Assembly: GCA_900095095.1 (NCBI GenBank)
Contig: FMBT01000701.1
Span: forward strand, 1 to 21,739
Direction of reading: 5' to 3'
DNA: 21,739 nt
DNA from: Fragilariopsis cylindrus CCMP1102
Taxonomy: Eukaryota; Bacillariophyta; Bacillariophyceae; Bacillariales; Bacillariaceae
Made by a program: the position numbers and the translations under genes. The stretch's first letter is position 1, and the number at the start of each line of letters is the position of its first letter. The notes under the pieces were generated by a model. It ran no database searches. It saw nothing but the letters and a program-made list of their open reading frames with translations, and was not told where the DNA came from. Positions 1-10,200 of the stretch are shown in pieces.

Positions 1-312
1 CGCGATCCTTCTTCTAAAATATGATTCTTATACTTAATTTTAGTTGATTTCTTGAAGTTGACTCTTCATTTTAATATAATATACAAGTGCAGTATCTAAC
101 GACGTACTATTCTCTCTTTCGTACTCAACCAACCGTTGGAAACGAAGAATGCTTTTGTTATATTCAAAACCCATCCGAGTGTGCGATGTGACCATTTATT
201 TCGTTTCTGTTCTTCCTGTTCCCATCCCATTCCTAACATTTTCTTCCAAGCGAATGTCCCTTATCGATATCCGAAGCGAACCATTTCGGTCCGCATTTTT
301 TGGATTTCTCGT
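1..312. other. 3' flank of the CA-like gene, no separate gene seen
   Basis: AT-rich sequence downstream (on the minus strand) of the alpha-CA-like gene. Short plus-strand frames here are antisense to its last exon. Bases 261-312 still look coding in a shifted minus-strand frame: they continue the CA C-terminus (RPLFPL, TEREIQ) to a TAA at 261-263. Nothing recognisable in 1-260. Confidence 0.6.
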
Positions 313-2839
313 TCAGTTCCCAACGGAAACAAAGGACGTGACACCGGACTGATCGCTATTGTGGACACTCGTTGGTAGACAATCCTCGTCGACATGTGAA
401 AAAAGAATATCTTTAGTTTGTTGCAATTGAGCAAATGATATAACCATTGGTTCCATCATAACCCACCTATATATTGGTAGGAATAGAAGATAAAAGAAAA
501 CAACGAAATTGAGATATCACAGAGAAGATTTATTTTTGTTTCTGGGATGAAGGAAAAACAAAAACAGATAGGATATTGGTCGAAAATATGAGATTCACGT
601 AACGTACCACGTAATATCCATACATGGTGGTTCTGTCATTGAACCATCGTATCGGTAAAAGTGAATCCCTGGCATCAATGCTTCCGAATACGGATTGAAC
701 CGTCGATATTGATTTGTAACAAGAAGATCACGTTCCATTCTTTGTTGTGGTACTGTTGTCGTTGAATTCAAATAATCATACTTGATCTCGTTTCGTTTTG
801 GTGTTGTGTGTGTTGTTGTGGTTCTAAGAAGATTGCGTCGTTGCTTTGTCCGACAAGCATTGGCATGAGTATTATACTCGATTTGGAACAAATTTAACAC
901 CTGTTGAAATTCGGTGTTATATCCATCGGATGTTGCTCGAATCATGACACCAATCGATGATACCCGTGCAGGATATTTATCCAGATGTGTATGCAGCATT
1001 TGAATCTCTGCATCGAATTCTTCTCCTTTGATCGTATTTTGCATCGGACAATTAATTAATTAAGTATTGTGTGAGCAAATCGAGACAAAAAAACTACGAA
1101 TTACACCTTCTTCATTATGCACACGCCAACACGTAACCTTCCTATCATACAACCACAATAGCACGTACCTTCAATAGTATGTTCTCCCGGAACTTTTATA
1201 TCATAATTCAATAGATCGGAAAACGGCGTCGAAGTACTGCAATATCATCGTGGTATTATATAAATGAAGAACCTGTATTAGTTTTATGGATGGAATGATT
1301 CAATCATCATAAATGATAGCGACAGCCATCGGAAACAGCGACAGGTAGAAGAAGCATAGTGTATGTATTCGTCTCAACTTTCACTTACCTCGAATAGCGT
1401 GGATAGTCCGCGATCGGAGGACGACCATTGTCACATTCCTCATTTTCTAGATCTAAACATTGCCGACGATTCATTTTGAGTGATAACTTATGATTGGTTT
1501 TTAAAAGAAGAGAAAAACGAGACACATAAAAAGAAGAAAAAAGTATTGTTAGATAATATTCAATATTCAATAGTATGCGGTAGAAATTTTCTTCTTCTTT
1601 AATAAGCATTTTCCTCTACTTCTTCTTCTGCACATATCATACTCACTTTGTGCGGTAAAATTTGACGGGTGAAGTCCTCCGAAGACAATCCTTGATAACC
1701 ACACTAAAATACCATGATACAGTATGGCATGCACCCGAGTGTTGAGATCAATATAACACGAAATCGTTAGTTTTTGGTTTCGATAAACACAACGGTATAT
1801 GAACAACAAAACAACAGACCACAAAACAACAAACATCAGTCGTGTGTGTCAACGTAACGTACTTTGGTCCGAATTTCATGATGTGCGTCACAATCACACA
1901 ACCGATCGTCGAGTAAGGCACAGGGGACACCACCGGTACTGGTCAGATCTTTAGGACTTTGGCGTCGATCCCGGTCACCACACCGATTCAGGAGAGGTTC
2001 CTTGTCCTCTAAATGACCTTGGAATGGACCCCAACCCGTGGCCCAAGTAAATTCTTGTAAGGGATGCTGCGACGTGGTCACCCGCGACCAACGTCGTGGA
2101 CCGTAGTCATTATCATCGGGATCATAATTGAAATAACCTCGTGGTGGATTGTCGGGCACGGGATTGACAGGAATGTAAGACTGAGTGGGTGCCAAGGTCG
2201 GAGTGGAGGATGCACTTGTGGAGGGTGCTGTACTCGGAATCATACTGGGATCTTCCGATGGCGGTAACGACGGGATCGTACTGGGTGCTACACTGGGTGC
2301 ACCGGTCGACGGTACTGACGATGGAAATTCGGAGGGGAAAAATGACGGTGTGGTCGAGGGACTTTCCGATGGTGGAGGGGAAGGATGTATAGACTGGAAA
2401 GTTTTTCCTTCGTCACGAGATGATGATGATGCGAACATACTGCTTTTAGCAGCCGATAAACCCAAAACGTGATGGCACCACCAATCACCGCAAGAATTGC
2501 CGACATGAATACTATTTTCCAGATTGTAGATAGACGATTATACGCCAGCATAACCATCGATTTGTTGTTTGATGGATTAGGAAGCGGTGCCGCGGTGTGG
2601 TTGTTGCTGTTTTCTGAAGTATCATCCGCCGTTGACGTCGTCTCAACTTTTCCGTGTGCATCATCGATCGGGTTGTTCTTCCTTCCATCATCACCACACT
2701 TCTCTTTGGAACTATTGGAAAGTTTGCGATTCTTATTTTTGGAACTATTGGGAAGTTTGCGATTCTTATAATAACTATTGGGAAGTTTGCGATTCTTACA
2801 ATCGTCGACCGTAGTCTGATGATTGGATCGATTGTCCAT
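313..2839 (-). CDS. Membrane-anchored alpha-carbonic-anhydrase-like protein, seven exons, frameshifted near the C-terminus
   Basis: Exons read by eye (minus strand): 2839-2441, 2393-1863, 1703-1647, 1486-1389, 1236-1169, 1025-608, 466-313; all introns are GT..AG and keep frame, giving 574 aa. The ATG at 2839 is the first after an in-frame stop. Residues 14-45 carry three RKLPNS-like repeats; 107-127 form one membrane helix; 134-203 are a P-S/P-T stalk; about 217-574 are an alpha-CA domain. CA hallmarks seen: YGPRRW, RCGDRDRRQSPKDL, HHEIRT, QILPHKL, PPIADYP, VPGEHT, FDAEIQMLH, FYRYDGSMTEPPC, ITWWVMMEPM. In alpha-CAs three His bind zinc (94, 96, 119 in human CA II); the aligned residues here are D374, K376 and Q393, so zinc-dependent CO2 hydration is doubtful. 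Topology is probably N-in with the CA domain outside or in a lumen (inference). The frame stops at 313-315, but an apparent 1-nt insertion near 342-346 removes the conserved RP-x-x-PL tail, which stays readable to 261. Confidence 0.92.
2394..2440 (-). other. 47-nt phase-0 intron between the membrane helix and the P-S stalk
   Basis: Donor GTATGT and acceptor TTTCCAG. Removal is required to join the frame carrying the transmembrane helix to the frame carrying the P-S stalk and CA domain, and the junction falls on codon boundaries (AAA GCA | TCT ATA). The other five introns of this gene are 141-160 nt long. Confidence 0.85.
2706..2799 (-). repeat. Three tandem ~33-bp units in exon 1 of the CA-like gene
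   Basis: Units at about 2706-2738, 2739-2771 and 2772-2799 share the core actattgggaagtttgcgat on the plus strand with few changes. Translated on the minus strand they give repeated KNRKLPNS-type units in the cytosolic tail. All units stay in frame. Confidence 0.85.
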
Positions 2840-3335
2840 TGTTTTTGCGTTAGTTGTCGACGTTCTTATCTTCTGCTTCTGCCTGTTCAAGAAAGTAACT
2901 GCAGTTGTTGTTGTCGAACACAGAAAATTATGTTTCTACTATTTCACAAAGAGTTACGGTTTCGTCGACGGAACAGAACGCGACCGTGGTACATTTGACA
3001 ATCGACAACCACCACTAACCAACTCCATGAATTTTTCATGTTTCGTCTTGTTCTTCCTTCGTGGGATTGGTTTTTGCTTGCTATGTTTGTCAATTTTTAA
3101 ACACACACACATGATAATTGGGAACAATCCTACTTACCGTAAGTGGGAATTGTTAATTGAAGTGTTTCGATAGATCCCCCGGCGCGAAAATTCAAATAAA
3201 TGAGACTGTTTGAGGGGTGAATCTACCCAATTCATTGTCCTTCCGTTGCCTGTTGCCTGGACTTGCGCTGGAGTAACGCACCAAAGTGTATTAGTGACTT
3301 TTTAAAATTCCATTCGTGAACGAAACACACACACA
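2840..3335. other. Upstream region of the CA-like gene, no gene seen
   Basis: Spacer between the CA-like start codon and the 3' end of the retroelement. Plus-strand open frames here have no recognisable content. It should hold the CA-like promoter, but I see no motif I would name. A short AC repeat (acacacacaca) lies at 3325-3335 next to the retroelement's A run. Confidence 0.5.
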
Positions 3336-3345
3336 TTTTTTTGCG

Positions 3346-3407
3346 CGCCGGACTACAAGTATGTCTGAATTTTCTTACAGTGTCATACTTTACAGTAGAG
3401 TCCGGCG
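3346..3407. repeat. Hairpin at the 3' end of the retroelement
   Basis: Arms cgccggact (3346-3354) and agtccggcg (3399-3407) pair perfectly. An inner stem aagtatg (3357-3363) with catactt (3384-3390) extends it around a 20-nt loop. Read on the retroelement (minus) strand it lies after the pol stop and is followed within a few bases by seven A's (3336-3342). Some LINEs use a 3' stem-loop for recognition by their own RT, so this may be the element's 3' terminal structure (inference). Confidence 0.7.
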
Positions 3408-3423
3408 TCCCATGATTTTCATC

Positions 3424-5870
3424 TTAAGCATGTTTCCTTTTCTGTATTTTCCTTGAGACCTTTGTCTTTGCTGGTTTATTCCTAGTGAAGTGTTGCCAAA
3501 TTGGTTTGCTATTTTCTGTTGCTAGTTCTTGTACTCTTTTCATGCTGTGATCTTTTACTGGTTTCCATCGCAGTGCTCATTCCTTTAGTTGTTGGTTTGT
3601 ATCCTCTAGTCTTATTTCCAGTACTTCATTGAATATTTTTAGTTCATCCTTCGGAAGGACCATTACTCTCAGTGTGTACAGGTGGGTTACTTTCTTCATG
3701 AGATAGTTGTATTCCGCTACTATTCTTCCTCCAAGTACTGGTTTGTTTCTGCCAATGCATCTGACCATCCATATCTCCTGTATGATGGGTATGATAGCTT
3801 GGAAGAATGTATGAAACCTTTCTGTTTGGTTCTTCCTCTTTGAGTTGGTTTTGTCTGTTGTAGCTTTCCGTTTCTTATTCCTTTGCACTCTAGCATACAG
3901 CCTTGCTTGGTCGCCTTAATTTCCTTCTCTTTATATATGCCTTCTGTTGTAGTTTCCATTGTTTTGAGAACTTTCCTCTAAGTGGGTTGTCCCATCCTAT
4001 TACAACCTGTTCATCTATTAGTACTTGGTACCTTTCCATGTTTGTTTGCCCCCTAATTTGTAGCATTGTGGCTGACACTGATTCTCCATTAAAGTATGGC
4101 ATTAATCCTTCTTTCATTATATCACGTCACAAAGTCGTGAATCAACTGTGTTCTCCAATAGATTGATTTGTTTGAGAACCTTCTTCCTTAAGCTCCTTTG
4201 TTTAACACATTGAAATATGTGACCATCATCTTCTTTGATATGCCAGCATGAGGCACATCTTTTATCATGGAAGTGATCCCTTTTGTGAACCCTTTCTCCT
4301 GTAGGCAATTCCTTTCTATAATACAAAACTTATGCATCCATTGTATTCCTTTCGTTGATAGATTCTTCTAATCAATTATATCAAATATGTTCCCACTCCA
4401 TTCAAACCTTCCACAGTAGTACTTTTAAAGTGGTATTAAGTGAATGATTTCTCTTGTTGTTTGCTTTAGATCTCTTGTTATTGTTCTATTGTTGATGTGA
4501 AACTGTATAGCTGTTTCTGGGTCCATTTGTACCTTAGGCTTCTCCTGTAGTCTTTTTAGTCTTCTTAGTCCTATTGTTGCAAGTTCATCTATCTCTGAGT
4601 TAAGGTATGCATTCAGTGGCATAGCTTCTTTATCAAAAACCATATCATCCTGATGACTCTTTACCCAACTAATCTTGGGGGGAGTTCTGGACCACTTTAG
4701 TGCCCTGTGTAATGCCAACAGTACATCCCATTCAGAGTCTAGCACTGTTGCTAGTGGAGCTGTAAGATATTCATCGTATGCTTCCAGTTTATCTATCATA
4801 CTTAGGCTGTCTGTGTACACTTGTATTTTGCTTCGAATGCCTCATCTTTGTTGAGGGTATCCCTATTTTCTGATTGGGTCCTGTTACCAAGGAAAGTAGT
4901 GTCTGCCTCATTCTTGGTGAGGGCAGGTCTATCTTGTTTTATGCCGTCTAATTTTGATGTAAACTGTCTTTTATACTTCTCTCCCCTTTTGCTATTGATG
5001 GTAGTATAAAATCTCCATCTGATGTACAGAGGTCAGATATTCTTTTCACATTCAGATAGCTTTTGCAATAGTAGATTTGATTGATTTCTCTGCATTTGTG
5101 TAGTATTTCAGTCTTGTTCGATCCATTTCCGTTTCTGTTTCTGGTTCACAGACAACATCCATTATATATGCATCTCCTGGTCTTTCATAAGTTGGTTCTG
5201 GTATACATTCTATCTCCAGACTGGCTTTGTGCTTGGCTAAATATCTTTGTATATGAACGTGATGGTGTCCTTCCAAATGTGGTGCTCTTATCAATGGATA
5301 TTGTAGTAGTGATTTTGATAGTCCTGATGCATTCTGGGAGGTTCTCAGTAGTATTGTTGCTAATTGTTTTCCATACCCCGGCGTTCTTAGTTGTCTTATT
5401 AAATTCTGTACCGCATCTAATCCTTGTTTGATGCAAAGATTGTTGCACCCTATACCACCATATGATCTAGGACCAAAGACCAATACTTGAGCGTGTGTTC
5501 TTGCCACCCCTATTTTGTTCAAGAGTGTAGGGATGTATTTCTTCTGTAGATCGTGTAGTTGATGCTGACTGAGGTGACACATGCTTAGTGGGCAGCCTAC
5601 GCTACTTTGGAATACTGCTGAATAGTGCACCCATGCGCATTTAGGGGACATTGCAGAGCAAGCTAGCATGTTGTGCCTTTTGAGTCTTACTTGTTCCTTG
5701 TTCTGTACCTAAGCTGCAGTACATTTTGTATGGTGCTATTGGTCTGATTATCACTTCTTTGTTGTTCAGCCTATCCTGTATTGTGACTGTTATTCCCCTT
5801 GGATATAGTTGTATGATGGCGCATCAAATTTTGGTTTTTGTTGCCAACATAATATTTATTACTAGAATAT
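3424..5870 (-). pseudogene. Retroelement pol remnant: RT-distal region, RNase H, zinc knuckle, C-terminal tail
   Basis: Pieces in different frames read as one decayed protein. About 5812-5670: GITVTIQDRLNN and a SLGTEQG motif, before a stop. 5669-5052: a region with VLVFGPRSYGGIG followed by a G-L-x-x-V-x-x-L-I-R-Q-L-R pattern, typical of the segment after the RT in diatom elements. About 5038-4960: SYLNVKRISDLCTSDGD in a shifted frame. 4820-4425: RNase H with YTDSLS, LDSEWDVLLAL, WVKSHQDD and the ADALAT-like DELAT. 4326-4117: zinc knuckle C-x2-C-x9-H-x4-C (RCASCWHIKEDDGHIFQC). 4117-3577 and then to a TAA at 3424: basic tail with IQEIWMVRC. Several frameshifts and stops show that it is inactive. 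Confidence 0.8.
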
Positions 5871-5896
5871 TATTTGGTTCGAAAGCAAAGTATACG

Positions 5897-5920
5897 TTCT
5901 TCTTCTTCTTCTTCTTCTTC
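5897..5920 (+). repeat. (TTC)8 microsatellite
   Basis: Eight perfect TTC units close to the apparent 5' limit of the retroelement remnant. Confidence 0.95.
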
Positions 5921-5929
5921 TCAGTAATA

Positions 5930-7239
5930 TCATATCATTGTTGTTGGTCTCACCTCACCATCTTGGAATAGAAGCTGGTATAGCAGCAGTATGTTGGAAT
6001 GATCCGTTTTACGTACTTTCATATTGCTATGACAACTATAGAATGTATGTTTCCTTTTAACTTTCTTTCCTTATTTTACCTTTTCATAATTGTGAACCTT
6101 TGGTTCTTATACATGGTGTAATTCCTATTTACCCTATTGTTCTTTTCCGTATGCAATTGTTCTTTGCATAGAGCTGTTTGTCTGCTGCCGTCTGCTATTG
6201 GTCTGAAATGGTTTTCTATTGGTCTGATATTGGCGTGTGCTGCGCGGATGTGGATCCTTATATTTGCCCTGTGTGGCATTATCCTGTTGGCGCACGGACA
6301 ATTTTTGCCCTACAACACGAGGAATGCAGTAAAGTTTTCGTCTTCTGCAGAAGGTGTTCTTTCCTATAATCGACCAGTCATAATCCATGCTTCGAATCAA
6401 GGAAGTTGGATTGGTGTAGGTGGTGTAGTAGGCAATGACCTGGTGGTACTTATCTAAGGTGAATTTTCACCAAATGGGCTATGTTCACTTGTACCTAGCA
6501 TCTAATAATTCTCCTTAAGTACATTGTGGCAAGGCTAAGATGGAGGTGTATGTATGTGCTACTCAAAAGCATCTATATCTGGAAGGACCTGAGGAGTGGT
6601 AATACAAAACAAACATACAATGCATACCACAATGCCTGCCTGCAATATATATCCAGTGATTGATAATGTAATGGGCTGAATTCAATTGACACCAGGCATG
6701 TTTGAGCTGAATATGAATCACTGGTTGCTACATTTCTGAACCCTCTTGTTTATACTCAACAACATGAGATAATATAATATTATTACCAACCATGAGAGAG
6801 AATGATGTGCCTATTTTTGTACAAATTTCACCACATGTACCACACAATGATGGAATACAATTTGTACTATAGGTGGTGGAATGGTTTCAAGAGCTTGTAG
6901 CATATAAATATGATTTAATTGTAACAAGTCATTCTATTATCATTCATTCATTTATTTTTTGTAGTGGAGTGTTGTTAAATGCGTAATGCGAAATTTTATG
7001 ACGTCTGGCCTGCGTCATTCCTCCATTTCAAAATTTTGTTGTTTGAAAATAAAGCAGCAACAACAACAGCAACAGTAATAATAAAATAGTATTGATCGAT
7101 GCCAACAAGCAAGTAACTACAACTGGGATTATTACCATTGCCTCTAGAATCAGGACAAGAACTATTGCCATCAGATTAGAAGAAATACATTATAAACTCT
7201 AACTTACCATGTCTGCGAGGACTATATTTGTCGAAGACG
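5930..7239. other. Gene-poor spacer upstream of the Nup188-like gene
   Basis: No supported gene. A 12-mer, ctattggtctga, occurs twice in tandem spacing (6195-6206 and 6216-6227) and once more at 5736-5747 inside the retroelement remnant. A perfect inverted repeat ggtgaa-tt-ttcacc lies near 6458-6471. A 106-codon plus-strand frame (6137-6457) has hydrophobic stretches but no recognisable domain. Close to the downstream gene there is an ATGACG/CGTCAT pair (listed separately). Confidence 0.5.
6998..7018. promoter_or_regulatory. Paired CRE-like half sites (ATGACG-N9-CGTCAT)
   Basis: An inverted pair of 6-bp sites; the left one reads TGACGTC. It lies about 220-240 bp before the first ATGs of the Nup188-like gene. 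bZIP factors bind TGACGT-type cores, and such elements are known from diatom CO2/cAMP-responsive promoters. Use here is a guess from position and sequence only. Confidence 0.3.
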
Positions 7240-10200
7240 ATGAAGAAATCTGGAAAAAAGATCGTCGACGCTGATGATTCTGTAACAGCTCCACTCCTTT
7301 CAAGTTTGGCTGTAAGTTACAGGAGGATTGGGACATCAAGTCTAACAACAATAACAGCAACCCAGTCACCTCGATATCGGATCAAGAATCTTGTTGGAGA
7401 TGTCTCATAGACAATAATAAAAGCAAAACCCGATTTGCATATTCGAACGCATCTACCAAAGCTATCGACGGGACTGTATCGAACGACGATACGAGTAGTA
7501 GTACTATTCCGGAGGCATTTAAAACAGACGAGGGAGAAAAACATATATGTGCAATAACTTCTCTACTGGGTCTGTCCCGAAAACGAGCGGTACAGGTGAC
7601 AATGGGTGCATTGCGAGCAGTTGATACTACAAGTAGCAGTAACAGTAGCAGTAGCAGTAGCCACCAAACTCAAAATAAAGAGAATGACGACGAATATAGT
7701 AATAACGACAATTTTTCGTCATTGTTGGGTAGTCGTGAGCTGATCGTGAAGACGATGACGTACCATCATCGACAACGATCGGCACGGTTATCAATATTGA
7801 CGGAATGTTTGCGTCTCGAACAAGATGAATCCTATCCGATTCGTGACATCGTCACGAAAGAATTGTTGGATCCATTAGATTCAAGTTTTTCAAATAATAC
7901 TGCTACTGCTGCTGCTACTGCTGATATTGCAAGGGGTATATTCAAGAGTTTGTTGATTGTTTCGTATCGACCAAATCCCGCAATTACCCGTGAATCCCTC
8001 GAACCAATCAAGGTCCTTCGAATTAACAAGACTGTCACAACACTTATCTCATCCTCATCATCGTTGTCGTCATCGTCGCAGCAGCCGTCGATACATTCCT
8101 TTGTCGCCAGTTTAGTCACCGAAATTGAAGCTCAAGCTTCACGAGAACGAACCCAAGCTATGGAAGGTCTGTTAGCGCTCCTGTACCAACGATTACAGGT
8201 TGGAATCTCTCGAGATGATTACGCACTATTGTTGACAGCATTCTTTTTCGACGAGAACGGCGGCGCAAATAATAATAATAACAAGCAAGGAGATCGTTGG
8301 AAACAACTCGCAGGATTAATTTGTGCTGAATGTATGGCTTTGTGGAAAGTCTTTGAACAAGATTCATCGACGACTTCCGATAATACTGGTTGGACGTCCA
8401 ATCATCCTCTCTTAGTAGGGATCGAAACAGTGGAAGGAAAGAGCGATATAGAAGCTTTGGCGCTGTTACTATACGATACTATGGAGTCGTCGTCGTCTTC
8501 ATCTTCATCTGATATTGAATGTCCCCAGTCGATAGCCTTTCTTTCTTACGGGCTCTTACTTTGTTTAGCTAATGATGACGTAGTTGCTGTCACCGGAATG
8601 CAATTATGTTTAACCCCCGGACTGTTGACATCACTTCTTTTCCAAACTAATGATTCCTCAAAGTCCCTCCGAGACTACGGAGATCGGATGGTTCAAATTG
8701 CTAACGACAAAGGTGGTGCTTTTGATTACCTAATTCACGTCATGAAAAGTCTGACCGGCGAAGCTCTGGCGGATGCACCTGCTTTGGTTGCACATGATGC
8801 GCCATACGATTGGCAATTCTCATCAAGAAGAAGACAGCAAAAGCAACATCAGGGATCGCCAGTTTTGATGCTGTTAGATCACGCTTCTGACGACGCCACC
8901 GGTGATAAGACGACAACAACAAATATCTCAGCAGATATCGTGGTATATACAAGCATCGCGCGAGAAATCATCGCATCATCCATCGCCACTTTTTCGGAAT
9001 CCCTCCTTGCTATCGACCGAAATGATTCATGCCAAAACATCGCGATGCTTTGTCAACTAGTTGCGGTTGTTTTTCGAAATAACGAACCACTTTGCCAACA
9101 GTTCTGGGATTCATGGGAATCATACCTTGATACTACTACAAGTAGTACCACACAGCAAGATCAGCAGCTAGGATTTCCGATTTGTCGGCTCATGGATGCT
9201 ACCTATAATCTTACCAAGAATTATCTGGAAGAAGTCTCTAATGGTAGTATTTCGAAGGATGAATTCTTATCGGCGGCGGCCTCATTTTTCAGGTTAACGT
9301 CTGCTTTGTGGAATACGCCGGCGACTGCAGAAGCAATGATCGCTATGCTACCAAAGGATTTGATCCGAAAAACAATGATATGTTGCTGCGGTCCAACAAA
9401 TTCCGAGGAGATGCATCAAAACAGAGCCATTGTGTTGGAATCTTTTCAAGCATTGACTCGTATTGCGGCCTCTTCCAGAACGTGCCTACAAGCAATGCGA
9501 ATGTCTCTCGAGGATGCGGATCATCAAATAATGACGACGGCGACGGATACAGAACTACAATCGTTTGACGGTCCTAGACTCTTAGGAACTATTCTTTACG
9601 ACCAGCAAGATAGACAAAGCGCTCGGTCAGTGTTGGGAATTATTGCCAATTTACTAGAAGGTGCCCCTCGGGGGTGGGCTACCATTATGGCTGGACAATT
9701 TACTAACAACGATGGGGGCGTTAATTCGGCTACGTCTCGATTAATTCCGTACATTGCTGGAACGAACGAAGAGATCTTATCTCATGCTGCGGTATTGGTT
9801 TTGGCGGAGTTGATCGGGCACATGAGCTCCATTGTTTTCTGCGATTCTAATGTTGGCACTAGAAATGACGCTACAATTGTTGTCTTTTTACAAAGTATCG
9901 GTGCAGCTCTAATGTCCGCTATGACCGGTGTGGCAACAACTTGCATTGCAACTGCATCTGTGTCCGCGGAAACAACAGAAATTGTATTCCAATCATTGTC
10001 TAATTTTTTGAAATACATACGGCCTGTTATCAATCTTCATGATTCGTCAAAAGTTCGCGAGGGAGCAACATTGATACGAGACTCTCTAATCAATACATTG
10101 GCCACCAGCAACGGCCTTGGCGAAGTTATCGTGTACTATGCGACCGTCCCAGCTTCGTTAGGAGTTGTCGCGAAAATGGAAGAGACTATAGTCGATCAAT

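Larger units (their letters stand above)
3336..5900 (-). mobile_element. 5'-truncated, decayed retroelement (diatom LINE-like, RNase H-bearing)
   Basis: The minus strand carries, in order, a post-reverse-transcriptase segment, an RNase H segment, a zinc-knuckle segment and a basic tail, then a hairpin and seven A's. This is the domain order of RT/RNase H proteins that are abundant in diatom genomes. No RT catalytic core (xxDD box) was found upstream of about 5880, so the copy appears 5'-truncated, as is usual for target-primed (non-LTR) insertion. The 5' boundary is uncertain and lies near a (TTC)8 tract. No target-site duplication was recognised. Family assignment to LINE rather than another retroelement order is inference. 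Confidence 0.75.

Noticed and set aside
2064..2472. Gly/Asp-rich plus-strand frames opposite the CA-like gene
   Set aside because: They are the antisense reading of the P-S repeat stalk; the minus-strand exon structure explains this DNA.
3346..3407. Hairpin as an independent MITE
   Set aside because: Arms are only 9 bp with no target duplication (gcg / tcc flanks), and its place after the pol stop and before an A run fits a retroelement tail better.
6137..6457. 106-codon plus-strand frame with two hydrophobic stretches
   Set aside because: No ATG-supported context, homology or splice signals that I can recognise, and a tandem 12-mer repeat runs through it. Probably chance.
5930..6480. Search for an RT catalytic core of the retroelement
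   Set aside because: No F/Y-x-DD box or convincing RT block was found on the minus strand upstream of 5880; the copy seems truncated.
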